From Wenzhouxiangellaceae bacterium (lineage in GTDB: Bacteria; Pseudomonadota; Gammaproteobacteria; Xanthomonadales; Wenzhouxiangellaceae), in contig REEQ01000051.1 of assembly GCA_007695005.1 (NCBI GenBank), positions 16,822 through 80,821 on the forward strand: a stretch of DNA of 64,000 nt, read 5' to 3'. Below the pieces are notes generated by a model. That model was not told the DNA's origin. It did no database searches and saw only the letters and a program-made list of their open reading frames with translations. Made by a program: the position numbers and the translations under genes. Numbering within the stretch: position 1 is the stretch's first letter; each line of letters opens with the position of its first letter. Shown here in pieces: positions 29,510 to 39,478 of the stretch.

Positions 29510-30424
29510 CTAACCGCCGTGACCGATCAGCTCGAGGCTGAGTTCGCGCAGGCGCAGTCGGGCGGCTTCGTCATAGGCCTGCTCGTGGGCCCTGGCAGGC
29601 TCGCCGTCGACGAAGTAGTGGCCGCTTCCCACATCTTCGACAATCAGCTGCATGACCCTGTCGGCCCCTTCATCGACCGTGGCTCTGGGCTCTATCCCGG
29701 CTTGACGAACCATGTAGGTGTCCATGAAGGTCGCCGGATGAAGGGCATTGACGGCGATGCCGGCTCCTTCGAGGCGCTCGGCGATGTCGTAGGTGTGCAG
29801 AATCTGGGCGAGTTTGCTCTGAGCATAGGGTCGCCCGATTTGCCTGCCGTCGGGCTCCCAGTGCTCCAGCATCAAATCGTCGAAGTCGATCGCCGTCTGG
29901 GCACCCGAGGAAACGTTGACTATGCGCGCCGGCGCTGCGTCCAGCATCATGGGAACCAGCAGCTCGGTGAGCAGGAAATGCGCCAGATAGTTGACCTGGA
30001 AGACAGGCTCAAGGCCATCGGCCGACACCAGACGTCCATTTTCGTCAGACCCGATACCGGCGTTGTTGACAAGCAGATCCAGGCGCTGAAAGTCGTCCAG
30101 AATGCCAAAGGCAAGCTCCCTAACCTCGTTCAGGGACAGAAAATCTGCCCGCCGAAACTCACCACTGCCGCCAGCTTCCTTGATGCTTGCAACGACGGCC
30201 TGGCCGCGCTCGACACTGCGACCATGAACGATAACGTGATATCCCTTTGCACCGAGGCGGCGGGCCACTTCTGCCCCCAGCCCACGGGTAGATCCGGTTA
30301 CCAGCGCCAATGGTGCCCGTTCGACCTGCTCTTCTGAACCGGCTTGAACCTGGACAAAGAATGCGGGCAGGGTGAGCAATGCCCCAGCTGCAGCAGACAA
30401 TAATCGGGACGAGACAAGATTCAT
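29510..30424 (-). CDS. SDR family NAD(P)-dependent oxidoreductase
   Basis: ALVTGSTRGLGAEVARRLG; NNAG; YAQSK catalytic motif; N-terminal signal-like segment; start refined to 30424. Confidence 0.92.
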   Translation of the reverse strand: MNLVSSRLLSAAAGALLTLPAFFVQVQAGSEEQVERAPLALVTGSTRGLGAEVARRLGAKGYHVIVHGRSVERGQAVVASIKEAGGSGEFRRADFLSLNEVRELAFGILDDFQRLDLLVNNAGIGSDENGRLVSADGLEPVFQVNYLAHFLLTELLVPMMLDAAPARIVNVSSGAQTAIDFDDLMLEHWEPDGRQIGRPYAQSKLAQILHTYDIAERLEGAGIAVNALHPATFMDTYMVRQAGIEPRATVDEGADRVMQLIVEDVGSGHYFVDGEPARAHEQAYDEAARLRLRELSLELIGHGG

Positions 30425-30495
30425 GAATTCACCTTCAGAGCAAGTGGGCATCCATTGATAGAATGAAAATTATTCAGTGACAAAAGGCAATCGCC

Positions 30496-30768
30496 ATGAC
30501 CCGCAAGGTCGACTGCAGCTTCCTTGAAAAGCACGCCGAAGGTCTGGACCGGCCGCCCCTGCCTGGCGAGCTGGGCCAAAGGATATACGAAAACATCTCT
30601 AGACAAGCGTGGCAACAATGGCTCGCCCACCAGACCATGCTGATCAACGAGAAAAGACTGAGTCCGATCGATCCCGAACACAGAAAATATCTGTTCGAGC
30701 AGGCCGAAGCTTTTCTATTCGGCGGTGATTTCGACCAGGCCGAAGGCTACGTGCCGCCCTCAGCTTGA
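30496..30768 (+). CDS. yggX: Oxidative damage protection / Fe(2+)-trafficking protein YggX
   Basis: 90 aa; [60 protein letters not shown] family pattern. Confidence 0.95.
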   Translation: MTRKVDCSFLEKHAEGLDRPPLPGELGQRIYENISRQAWQQWLAHQTMLINEKRLSPIDPEHRKYLFEQAEAFLFGGDFDQAEGYVPPSA

Positions 30769-31236
30769 GGGCAAAGGGGCGGGAACGGGGTCGCGTTCCA
30801 ACTCGACATTGTCGCGAAAGCCGGTGTCTTCGCCGCGCCGCTCCGCCCGATAAGCCTGAAAGTCGAAGCCTCGGATGCGCTCAATCCGGCACCAGCCCAG
30901 CTCCGATCCGACCTGGTCGAATGTTGTCAGGGCGCGCGGAGTCGTGGTCCTGAGACGCAGCGCCTGGGTGAAGCGCAGGTCCCGTTGACATGGCGGCCCA
31001 ACGTCAAGCAAGTAAAAGCGCTGCCCATTGAACTCGATCAGGATCGACTCATCTCCGGCCGGTCGCCAACCGCGAATATGGCTGTAGTTGACCCGGCTGA
31101 GCTCTTCACCGGCGTGGCGTTCGAACAGCTCTTGCTCCTGTTGCAGCAATTGCCGTCGATCTGAAGCACATGCCGCAAGCGCTGCAGCTACCGCAATGCA
31201 AAGCATTGCCCTGATCACCTGGTTCATCGCACTCAT
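30760..31236 (-). CDS. Small lipoprotein, DUF6491-like
   Basis: Lipobox AALAACAS; C-terminal ...[25 protein letters not shown]...; start refined to MSAMNQ at 31236. Confidence 0.6.
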   Translation of the reverse strand: MSAMNQVIRAMLCIAVAAALAACASDRRQLLQQEQELFERHAGEELSRVNYSHIRGWRPAGDESILIEFNGQRFYLLDVGPPCQRDLRFTQALRLRTTTPRALTTFDQVGSELGWCRIERIRGFDFQAYRAERRGEDTGFRDNVELERDPVPAPLPSS

Positions 31237-31322
31237 CGCTCGAAGACGTCCCAACAAACTGTAATGTAAGCGAAAACTGGTTAAGTGCAAGTGACGATTC
31301 TGATAAGTGAGGCAATTCGTGG

Positions 31323-31351
31323 TTGACTTCCCGGGCGCAAGCGGTTTTAAT
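31323..31351 (+). promoter_or_regulatory. Sigma70-like promoter for tRNA-Phe
   Basis: TTGACT-N17-TTTAAT followed by GC-rich discriminator ccggg; about 37 nt from -10 end to tRNA 5' end. Confidence 0.65.
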
Positions 31352-31387
31352 ACCGGGCTTCGCGATGCGAGTCGCCGGCAACACCAT

Positions 31388-31463
<76 letters not shown>

Positions 31464-31501
31464 TCTTTCCCCTTAGATCCCATGCCGATTGCTGCCGGTG
31501 A

Positions 31502-32362
31502 ATGTGCCTGGCGGACTCCTGTACCGTGACAACCGATATCACCCCGACCATCCAGAACATCTTGCGACAGGCCGGGACTGCGCTGGGTTCCCGGCTTGAG
31601 GCAGAGATACTTCTGGCCCATGTGCTTGGCAAGGATCGCGGCTGGCTTTACGCCTATGCAACCAGCACGCCTGATGAGCAGATTCGGCTGGCCTTCGCCG
31701 ATCTGCTTGAGCGCCGACAAGCCGGCGAACCCATTGCATACCTGACTGGCAAGCGGGAGTTTTTCGGCCGCGACTTTCTGGTCAACTGCGATGTTCTGAT
31801 CCCACGGCCGGAAACCGAGCACCTTGTCGAACAGGCGCTTGCCCTGGTCCTTCCAATGGACGCAAAAGTGGTCGATGTCGGCACCGGCAGCGGCTGCATT
31901 GCCCTGACCCTGGCCGCAGAGCGGCCGGCCTGGCACGTCATGGCGGTGGACCTCTGTCCCAAGGCGCTCGCCGTGGCCAGGCGAAATCGAGATCTTCTGC
32001 GGCTGGACAAGGTCGAGATCAGGCAAGGCGACCTGCTTGACGGCCTGTCCTCGGCCAGTTTTGACCTGATCGTCAGCAACCCGCCCTACGTTGCTGACGG
32101 AGACCCGCATCTGAACCGGGGCGATCTTTGCTTCGAGCCGAGCATTGCCCTGAGCTGTGGCGAGAACGGGCTGGCCCTTATTGCCAGACTGGCCCGGCAG
32201 GCCAGCAGCGCGCTGAGATCCGGTGGCTGGCTGGTGGTTGAACATGGCCACGAACAGGGCGAGCAAGTCGGCAAGTTGTTCGCCCAGGCCGGTTTCCAGC
32301 AGGTCGAAAGCTGCCGCGACCTGGCCGGCCTGCCACGGGTCAGTCTGGGACAATTGCCGTAG
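31502..32362 (+). CDS. prmC: Peptide chain release factor N(5)-glutamine methyltransferase
   Basis: LTGKREFFGRDFLVNCDVLIPRPETEHLVE; VDVGTGSGCIALTLA; SNPPYVADGDPHL; GTG at 31526 is an alternative start. Confidence 0.96.
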   Translation: MCLADSCTVTTDITPTIQNILRQAGTALGSRLEAEILLAHVLGKDRGWLYAYATSTPDEQIRLAFADLLERRQAGEPIAYLTGKREFFGRDFLVNCDVLIPRPETEHLVEQALALVLPMDAKVVDVGTGSGCIALTLAAERPAWHVMAVDLCPKALAVARRNRDLLRLDKVEIRQGDLLDGLSSASFDLIVSNPPYVADGDPHLNRGDLCFEPSIALSCGENGLALIARLARQASSALRSGGWLVVEHGHEQGEQVGKLFAQAGFQQVESCRDLAGLPRVSLGQLP

Positions 32363-32430
32363 AATCGACGCAATCTCCGGCAGGCTGCGAAGGTCTTCCG
32401 AAACACATCCCATAGAAAGACCAAGGTTCC

Positions 32431-34578
32431 ATGACCTCCAAGCACCTGCTGCGTCTGATTATCCTGCTGCTGTTTGCAGCTGGCATACTTCTGTTTCTGC
32501 TCCTTGATCTGGGCCAGTATCTGAGCGTCGAGGTGCTGCGCCAGCGGCGCGATGAGCTGCTGGCCTTCACCGAGCAGAACCTGGCCCTTGCAGTGGCCGT
32601 ATACATGCTGGTCTACATCGCCATGGCCGCGCTGTCGGTGCCCGGCGCGGCAATTCTGACCCTGGCCGGCGGCGCTTTGTTCGGTGTGGCGCTGGGCACG
32701 GTGGCAGTGTCCTTTGCAAGCACTATCGGTGCGACACTGGTGTTTCTGGCCGCACGCTTTCTATTTCGTGACATCATCCAGCAGCGCTTCGGACGTCGTC
32801 TGAAGGCAATCAACCAGGGTGTCGAGCGCGACGGCGCCTTCTACTTGCTGGCCCTGCGCCTGGTGCCGGCGTTCCCGTTCTGGATGATCAACCTGGTCAT
32901 GGCGCTGACCCCGATTCGCACCCCGACCTTTTTCTGGGTCAGCCAGCTCGGCATGCTGCCGGCGACGGTGGTGTACGTCAACGCCGGCACCCAGCTGGCC
33001 CGGGTCGATTCCGCCGGCGACATCCTCTCGCCGGGCCTGATCGGCGCTTTTGTCCTTCTTGGCCTGCTGCCACTTATCCTGCGCTGGGTGCTGCGCCTGC
33101 TCGAACGCCGCAAGGTTTACCAAGACCACAAGCGCCCTCGTCGCTTCGACTACAACCTGGTGGTCATTGGCGCCGGTGCGGCCGGGCTGGTTTCATCGTA
33201 TATTGGCGCCACGGTGGGTGCACGCGTTGCCCTGATCGAAAAACATCGCATGGGCGGAGATTGCCTGAATACCGGCTGCGTGCCGTCCAAGGCCCTGATC
33301 CGCACCGCACGGCTGATGGCTGATGTGCGTGACAGCCAGAAATATGGCGTCAGTAACGCCAGTGCCCGCGTGCACTGGCCGGATGTGCAGGCTCGCATTC
33401 GCCAGGTAATCAAGAAGATCGAGCCGCATGATTCGGTTGCGCGCTACGAGGGCATGGGTGTGGAGGTGATCCAGGGCGAAGCACGCCTGGTCGACCCCTG
33501 GACGGTACAGGTCGGCGAACAGCGCCTGACCGGCCGGGCCATCATCCTGGCCACAGGCGCCGAACCGCTGGTACCCGACCTGCCTGGCCTTGACCTGGTC
33601 GACTTCGTCACCAGCGATACGCTCTGGGACATGCCCGATCTGCCCGAGCGTCTGCTGGTGCTCGGCGGCGGTCCGATCGGCTGTGAACTGGCCCAGGCCT
33701 TTGCCCGGCTAGGCAGTCGCGTCAGCCTGGTCGAGATGGGCGAACGCCTGCTGCCGCGCGAGGATGCAGAAGTCAGCGAAATGCTGGCTGAGCAGCTTCA
33801 GAATGAAGGTATTGCGCTGAAGCTCGGCCGGCGCGCTGTACGAGTCGAGCGCAGGGAAGGAGTCAATCGCCTGATCTGCGCCGACGATGAAGGCAATGAA
33901 CAGGACCTGCCCTTCGATCGCCTGCTGCTGGCGCTGGGCCGACGCAGCCGCACCACTGATTTCGGCCTGGAGGCGCTGGGTGTCGCGCTGAACGAGAGCG
34001 GCCGCATCGCAGCTGACGGCTTGCAGCGCACCCGATTCCCGAACATCTACGTTTGTGGCGATGCCAGCGGGCCTTACCAATTCACTCATGTAGCCGCTCA
34101 CCAGGCCTGGTCAGCCGCGGTCAACGCCTTGATCAGTCCGTTCTGGAGCTTTCGTACCGACTACCGCGTCATCCCGTGGGTCACCTTTACCGACCCGGAA
34201 ATTGCGCGGGTGGGTTTGAGCGAGGCCGAGGCACGCGCTAAAGAGGTCGACTACGAAGTTACTCGCTACGGGATCGACGACCTCGATCGGGCAATAGCCG
34301 ACAGCGCCGACAATGGCATGGTCAAGGTGCTGACCGAGAAAGGCCGAGACCGGATCCTGGGGGTTACCCTGGTTGGGTCCCATGCTGGCGAAATGTTGCC
34401 GGAGTTTGTATTGGCGATGAAGCACGGACTGGGTCTGAACAAACTGCTGGGCACGATTCATGTCTACCCCACCTTCAGCGAAGCAAACAAGTACGCTGCC
34501 GGCGAGTGGAAAAAGGCCCACAAGCCAGAAGCCGCACTGAAGCTGGCGCGCAAGTTCTTTGCCTGGAGACGTCGATGA
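32431..34578 (+). CDS. TVP38/TMEM64 (SNARE-associated/VTT) membrane domain fused to FAD-dependent pyridine nucleotide-disulfide oxidoreductase
   Basis: N-terminal ~230 aa multi-TM (SVPGAAILTLAGGALFG) followed by GAGAAGLVSS...GGDCLNTGCVPSKALIR. Confidence 0.95.
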   Translation: MTSKHLLRLIILLLFAAGILLFLLLDLGQYLSVEVLRQRRDELLAFTEQNLALAVAVYMLVYIAMAALSVPGAAILTLAGGALFGVALGTVAVSFASTIGATLVFLAARFLFRDIIQQRFGRRLKAINQGVERDGAFYLLALRLVPAFPFWMINLVMALTPIRTPTFFWVSQLGMLPATVVYVNAGTQLARVDSAGDILSPGLIGAFVLLGLLPLILRWVLRLLERRKVYQDHKRPRRFDYNLVVIGAGAAGLVSSYIGATVGARVALIEKHRMGGDCLNTGCVPSKALIRTARLMADVRDSQKYGVSNASARVHWPDVQARIRQVIKKIEPHDSVARYEGMGVEVIQGEARLVDPWTVQVGEQRLTGRAIILATGAEPLVPDLPGLDLVDFVTSDTLWDMPDLPERLLVLGGGPIGCELAQAFARLGSRVSLVEMGERLLPREDAEVSEMLAEQLQNEGIALKLGRRAVRVERREGVNRLICADDEGNEQDLPFDRLLLALGRRSRTTDFGLEALGVALNESGRIAADGLQRTRFPNIYVCGDASGPYQFTHVAAHQAWSAAVNALISPFWSFRTDYRVIPWVTFTDPEIARVGLSEAEARAKEVDYEVTRYGIDDLDRAIADSADNGMVKVLTEKGRDRILGVTLVGSHAGEMLPEFVLAMKHGLGLNKLLGTIHVYPTFSEANKYAAGEWKKAHKPEAALKLARKFFAWRRR

Positions 34579-35441
34579 GCGAACGCGAAGTCCATGAGCT
34601 TCGCACCGGGAGCGGACTTTTCTTCCGACGCCACGGAGCCGCTCAGGATTCGGCGCTGATCCTTTGTCACGGCCTGGCCAGTAATTCCAGCCGCTGGAAC
34701 GAGCTTGGGAAAAACATCCAGCTGCCGCCCGGTTGGTGCCTGATCTGCCCGGACCTGAGGGGCCATGGCAACAGCCAGCGCCGAGGACGTCTGAGCAGTG
34801 GGATCTGGATGGCCGACCTGCTGGAGCTATTTGCAGACCAAGGTCTGAATCGCGTGGTTCTGGGCGGGCACTGCATGGGCGCCAACCTGGCCATGCGCAT
34901 GGCCAGTCGGCACGCCGAATCAGTACAGGGCCTGGTCTTGGTCGAACCGATGCTGCCGCAGGCCCGCAAGGGCCGGATGCGCGTCAAGAGCGCGCTGCGC
35001 TGGCTGCTGCCGCTGCTGGCCCTGGCCGCCCGCGGCGCCAACCTGATCGGCATTTCACGCGGACAGCGCCCTGTGCTGGACCTGGAAGCGCTGGATCTAA
35101 AGACGCGCGCAGCAATGGAAAAAGCAGGCGATTCCAGCGCCATGACCAGCCGCTACGCCTCGCCGCTGCCCGACCTGCAGTACATCCCCACCCATTCCTA
35201 CCTGCAAGCGCTGACCGAAACCTTGCGCCGCCTACCCCCGCTATCCGACATCAAGCAGCCTGCCCTGGGTCTGATCTCCAGTGGAGGCCTGTTCGGTGAT
35301 CCGGACCTGACTCGCCAGGCCCTGGCCACCATGCCTGACTGCCAGATCGAAACCCTGGAGGCCGAGCACTGGATCCCGACCGAGCAGCCGCAAGCTCTTC
35401 GTGAACTGCTTTCACGCTGGCTGATCACCCGCTTCGGTTAA
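34575..35441 (+). CDS. Alpha/beta hydrolase
   Basis: LILCHGLASNSSRW; DLRGHGNS; GGHCMGANLAMRM; start refined to 34575, ATGA overlap with previous gene. Confidence 0.9.
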   Translation: MSEREVHELRTGSGLFFRRHGAAQDSALILCHGLASNSSRWNELGKNIQLPPGWCLICPDLRGHGNSQRRGRLSSGIWMADLLELFADQGLNRVVLGGHCMGANLAMRMASRHAESVQGLVLVEPMLPQARKGRMRVKSALRWLLPLLALAARGANLIGISRGQRPVLDLEALDLKTRAAMEKAGDSSAMTSRYASPLPDLQYIPTHSYLQALTETLRRLPPLSDIKQPALGLISSGGLFGDPDLTRQALATMPDCQIETLEAEHWIPTEQPQALRELLSRWLITRFG

Positions 35442-35477
35442 GATAAAATGTTGATTCATGTCAAGGAACTATAGTCG

Positions 35478-36614
35478 ATGAGGAACATCAGCCTTTCCAT
35501 TCTCGCGTTCGCACTGAGCCTGGCCGGCGCTACGGTCTCCGCCGAGCAGATTCTGCGCAGCGAATACCAGGCGATCAAGCTCGAAAAGATCACCGATGGG
35601 CTGGAGCATCCCTGGTCGATCGCTTTTCTGCCTGACGGAGACATGCTGGTCACCGAGCGGCCAGGGTACCTCAACCGCATTGATGCCGACGGCAACAAGA
35701 CCCGGATCGCCGGCACCCCTGAGGTGCATGTGCAGAATCAGGGCGGCCTGATGGAAGTACTGCCGCATCCCGAGTTTGCCGACAATCGCTTCGTCTACCT
35801 GACCTACTCCAAGTCAAATGGTGACGGCACGGCAACCGCCCTCGCGCGCGCGCGCCTCGAAGGCGACGCGCTGGTCGATATGGAAGACATCTTTGTGCAG
35901 GATCGATTCTCCGCACCCGGGCGGCACTATGGCTCCAAGCTGGCCTGGATGCCCGATGGCACGCTGTTGATGAGCATCGGCGATCGTGGGGTCGCGCCCG
36001 AGCGCGCGCAGGATCTTGGCGATCACGCCGGAAAGCTCTTGCGCCTGACTGCCGATGGTGGCGTCCCGGAAGACAACCCTTTTGTCGGCCATGACGGGGC
36101 TCTGCCGGAAATATTCACCTCTGGCAACCGCAACATCCAGGGTCTGATCGTGCACCCGGTCACCGGCCAGATCTGGGCGACCGAGCATGGTCCGCGTGGC
36201 GGCGATGAACTGAACCTGCTGGAGCCGGGCAACAACTACGGCTGGCCGATTGTTTCCAGAGGTCTGGACTATCGCAGCCAGGAACGCTACGGCAGCGAAG
36301 CGGTATATACCCGCGATGACATGGTCGAGCCGGTGATTGACTGGACGCCTTCGCTGGCAGCATCCGGACTGGCCGTGGTGCCGGACGACAGCGAGTTCAG
36401 AATGTGGCGCGGCGATCTGCTCGCCGGCGGACTGCGTAGTGAACAAATTCGTCGTGTCCATTTCGTCGACGGCATTCCGTGGCACCAGGAGGAGCTGATC
36501 CGCGGTGAAGTTGGCCGCATCCGCGATGTCCGAATTGGTCCCGATGGCAACATCTACGTCGTCACCGACCACGCCAACGGCGCGCTGTATCGAATATCTC
36601 CGGTCAATCGCTAG
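35478..36614 (+). CDS. PQQ-dependent sugar dehydrogenase (aldose dehydrogenase family, signal peptide)
   Basis: GLEHPWSIAFLPDGDMLVTERPGYL; GNRNIQGLIVHPVTGQIWATEHGPRGGDELNLLEPGNNYGWP. Confidence 0.95.
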   Translation: MRNISLSILAFALSLAGATVSAEQILRSEYQAIKLEKITDGLEHPWSIAFLPDGDMLVTERPGYLNRIDADGNKTRIAGTPEVHVQNQGGLMEVLPHPEFADNRFVYLTYSKSNGDGTATALARARLEGDALVDMEDIFVQDRFSAPGRHYGSKLAWMPDGTLLMSIGDRGVAPERAQDLGDHAGKLLRLTADGGVPEDNPFVGHDGALPEIFTSGNRNIQGLIVHPVTGQIWATEHGPRGGDELNLLEPGNNYGWPIVSRGLDYRSQERYGSEAVYTRDDMVEPVIDWTPSLAASGLAVVPDDSEFRMWRGDLLAGGLRSEQIRRVHFVDGIPWHQEELIRGEVGRIRDVRIGPDGNIYVVTDHANGALYRISPVNR

Positions 36615-36626
36615 GCTGGACGGTCA

Positions 36627-37274
36627 ATGCCGGCTGGACCGGAAGCTACAGGCAATCAGCAGCGCCCGCTGCTGGTTGCTCTGACCGGTGGCATCGCTTC
36701 CGGCAAGACCGCGGTTTCCGATCGTCTGGAGAAATTGGGAGCAGTGGTCATTGACACCGACCTGATCGCCAGAGAGGTGGTCGAACCCGGCCAGCCCGGT
36801 CTCGAAGCGTTGGTTGCAGCATTCGGTTCCGAGATTCTCGACGAAGCAGGGAAGCTGAATCGTGGTGAAATGCGCAGACGAATCTTTACGGACGCCGCCA
36901 GCCGCAAGACATTGGAGCAGATCCTGCACCCGCTGATCGTCGATCAGGTAACCGAGCGCATCAATAGTGAGCGAAATGCACCCTATCTGCTGCTGGTCGT
37001 GCCGCTGTTAGTCGAGACAGGCCTGTTCACCGAAAGCGACCGTATCGTGATAGTGGATGTACCGGAAGCAGTGCAGCTGCAAAGATTGACCAATCGAGAC
37101 GGCCTTGCGGCCGAACATGCCGAGCGCATGCTGGCCGCTCAGGCCAGCCGCCGGCAACGGCTGGAGGCAGCTACCGACGTCATCGACAACAGCGGCGACA
37201 TAAAGGCACTGGACGTTCAGGTAAACTTGCTCCACCAACGCCTGCTCGAGGCAGCCAGGGCAAAGTCAACCTGA
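36627..37274 (+). CDS. coaE: Dephospho-CoA kinase
   Basis: VALTGGIASGKTAVSDRLEKLGAVVIDTDLIAREVVEPG; LLVVPLLVETG. Confidence 0.96.
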   Translation: MPAGPEATGNQQRPLLVALTGGIASGKTAVSDRLEKLGAVVIDTDLIAREVVEPGQPGLEALVAAFGSEILDEAGKLNRGEMRRRIFTDAASRKTLEQILHPLIVDQVTERINSERNAPYLLLVVPLLVETGLFTESDRIVIVDVPEAVQLQRLTNRDGLAAEHAERMLAAQASRRQRLEAATDVIDNSGDIKALDVQVNLLHQRLLEAARAKST

Positions 37275-37275
37275 C

Positions 37276-39318
37276 TCAGGCCTCGGCGCCTCGTCGTAGC
37301 TGGAAAGCCTCTACCATCTCTTTCTGCACGGTGACCGGCACCGATTCATAGTGCGAGAAGGTCAGGGTGTAGCGCCCTTCCCCGCCGGTCAGACTTTTCA
37401 GCTCTGTCGGAAACTCGGTCAACACCGACAATGGTACAGCCGCCTGGATGCTGGTCATGCCCCCACGCAGGCTGTCTGTGCCCTGAATTCTGGCCCGCTT
37501 CGCAGCCAGCGTTCCGGTGACGTCACCCATGGCCAGATCCGGCACGGCGACTTCCAACTCCACCACCGGCTCCAGCAGCTGCGGGCCGGCATTGTCTATG
37601 GCGTCGAGAAAGGCCTTGCGACCGGCCAGAACAAAGGCGATTTCCTTCGAGTCGACCGGATGATGCTTGCCGTCATAGACCGTCACTTCGATGTCCTGCA
37701 GCGGGTAGCCCGCGATCGCGCCTTCATCCAGGACTTGACGCACACCTTTTTCGACTGCTGGAATCAGATTGCTGGGAATGGCTCCACCAACCACCTCGCT
37801 CTTGAAGCTGAAGCCTTCGCCCCGCCCCAGCGGACGGACGCGCAGAAACACTTCACCGAACTGACCGGCACCGCCGGTCTGCTTCTTGTGCCGATGATGT
37901 CCTTCGGCGGCGCGGGTAATGGTTTCGCGATAAGCGATTCGCGGCGGACGGGTTTCCACTTCGACGTTATAGCGGCCCTTCATCCGCTCCAGCATGATCC
38001 GCAGGTGCATTTCGCCCAGGCCGCGGATGACGGTTTCGTTCAGTTCCTGGTTGTGCTCGATATGAAAGCAGGGATCCTCCTCGGCCAGGCGGGACAGGGC
38101 ACTGGCCAGCTTCTGCTCCTGACCGCGCGTCTTCGCCTCTACCGCCAGTCCGAACATTGGCTGGGGGAAGTCGATGGGCTTGAGATAGTAATGATCTTCA
38201 TCGTGACAGTCATGCAGGATGGCGTCATAGTGAATGTCGTCAATCTTGGCCAGCGCGCAAATATCCCCGGGGCCAGCCTGTTCGACCTCGATATGCTCCT
38301 TGCCCTGGATTCGGTACAGGTGCGAAACCTTCAAAGCCTTGCGGCCATCGCCGATGAACAGCTGGGTGCCGTTGCTGATCGTGCCCTGATGAACCCGGAA
38401 AATACTCAGCTTGCCGGCATAAGGATCATTGGTGATCTTGAAAACGTGGGCCAGCACGTGGCCTTCCGGATCGGGGCGAGCCTCGACTCGCTCATCATCC
38501 GGTGCCTTGCGAAAAGGGGGCGGATTTCCTTCAGATGGGTTGGGCAATAATCGCTTGCAAAACTTCAGAAACTCTCCGCAGCCGGCACCCGTGCTCGCCG
38601 AAGTAAAACAGATCGGCACCAGGTGCCCCTGACGCAGCGCTTTCTCGAAGGCATCGTGCAAGGCCTCACCCGTCACTTCCTGTCCGTCCAGATAAGCACT
38701 CATCAAGTCCTCATCGACTTCGACCACCTGGTCCAGAATTTCGGTGTGGGCATCAGCCACCGAGAAAATGTCGGTGTCGCCGTCGGTCTTGAAAAAGCAA
38801 TCGCGGACGGTCGTGAAGTTGGCGCTAGGCAGGTTGACCGGCAGACACTGCGGCCCGAACTCCTCTCGGATCTCCCTGACCAGCGCCTTCAGATCGACCC
38901 CCTCCGCATCCATGCGATTGATCACGATGACCCGACAAAGCCTGCGCTGACGCGCACGACGCATCAGGCGCCGGGTTGACATCTCGATACCGTTGACTGC
39001 GTTGATGACGATGACGGCGGTTTCGACAGCGCTCATGGCCGCCAGCGCCTGGCCCCGAAAATCGGGGTCTCCGGGGGTATCGATGAGGTTGATATGTACG
39101 CCTTCGAAAGCCAGCGAAGCAACGGCAGAATTGAGCGAATGCTGGTAGTCGCGTTCCAGCGGATCGAAATCCGACACCGTCGAACCGCGCTCGATCGTGC
39201 CCGGCTCCCCGAGCAAACCCGCCTTGACAAGGAGGCGCTCGAGCAAGCAGGTCTTGCCGGCACCGGCGTGCCCCAACAGGGCGAGGTTGCGAATACTGGA
39301 GATGTCTTTGACTGCCAT
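37276..39318 (-). CDS. Elongation factor G-like translational GTPase
   Basis: LLGHAGAGKTCLLERLL, DTPGDPDFRG, INRMD, EF-G domains II-V (GLGEMHLRIMLERMKGRYNVEVE); noncanonical G1/G3 indicate the EF-G-like subgroup. Confidence 0.93.
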   Translation of the reverse strand: MAVKDISSIRNLALLGHAGAGKTCLLERLLVKAGLLGEPGTIERGSTVSDFDPLERDYQHSLNSAVASLAFEGVHINLIDTPGDPDFRGQALAAMSAVETAVIVINAVNGIEMSTRRLMRRARQRRLCRVIVINRMDAEGVDLKALVREIREEFGPQCLPVNLPSANFTTVRDCFFKTDGDTDIFSVADAHTEILDQVVEVDEDLMSAYLDGQEVTGEALHDAFEKALRQGHLVPICFTSASTGAGCGEFLKFCKRLLPNPSEGNPPPFRKAPDDERVEARPDPEGHVLAHVFKITNDPYAGKLSIFRVHQGTISNGTQLFIGDGRKALKVSHLYRIQGKEHIEVEQAGPGDICALAKIDDIHYDAILHDCHDEDHYYLKPIDFPQPMFGLAVEAKTRGQEQKLASALSRLAEEDPCFHIEHNQELNETVIRGLGEMHLRIMLERMKGRYNVEVETRPPRIAYRETITRAAEGHHRHKKQTGGAGQFGEVFLRVRPLGRGEGFSFKSEVVGGAIPSNLIPAVEKGVRQVLDEGAIAGYPLQDIEVTVYDGKHHPVDSKEIAFVLAGRKAFLDAIDNAGPQLLEPVVELEVAVPDLAMGDVTGTLAAKRARIQGTDSLRGGMTSIQAAVPLSVLTEFPTELKSLTGGEGRYTLTFSHYESVPVTVQKEMVEAFQLRRGAEA

Positions 39319-39478
39319 CGGTGCGCTCCGAGCGAGTTGTTGTTTGGCCCCATCCTAATCCATCAGCCCGGACCCCGGCAAACCGGCTGATGCGGCGGCG
39401 ACAAGTTCAGATTCGGTTCATGGACGGCGCGCTAATCTGATCCCAGGATCGAAGCACAACCCGCATGAGGAAACGACG

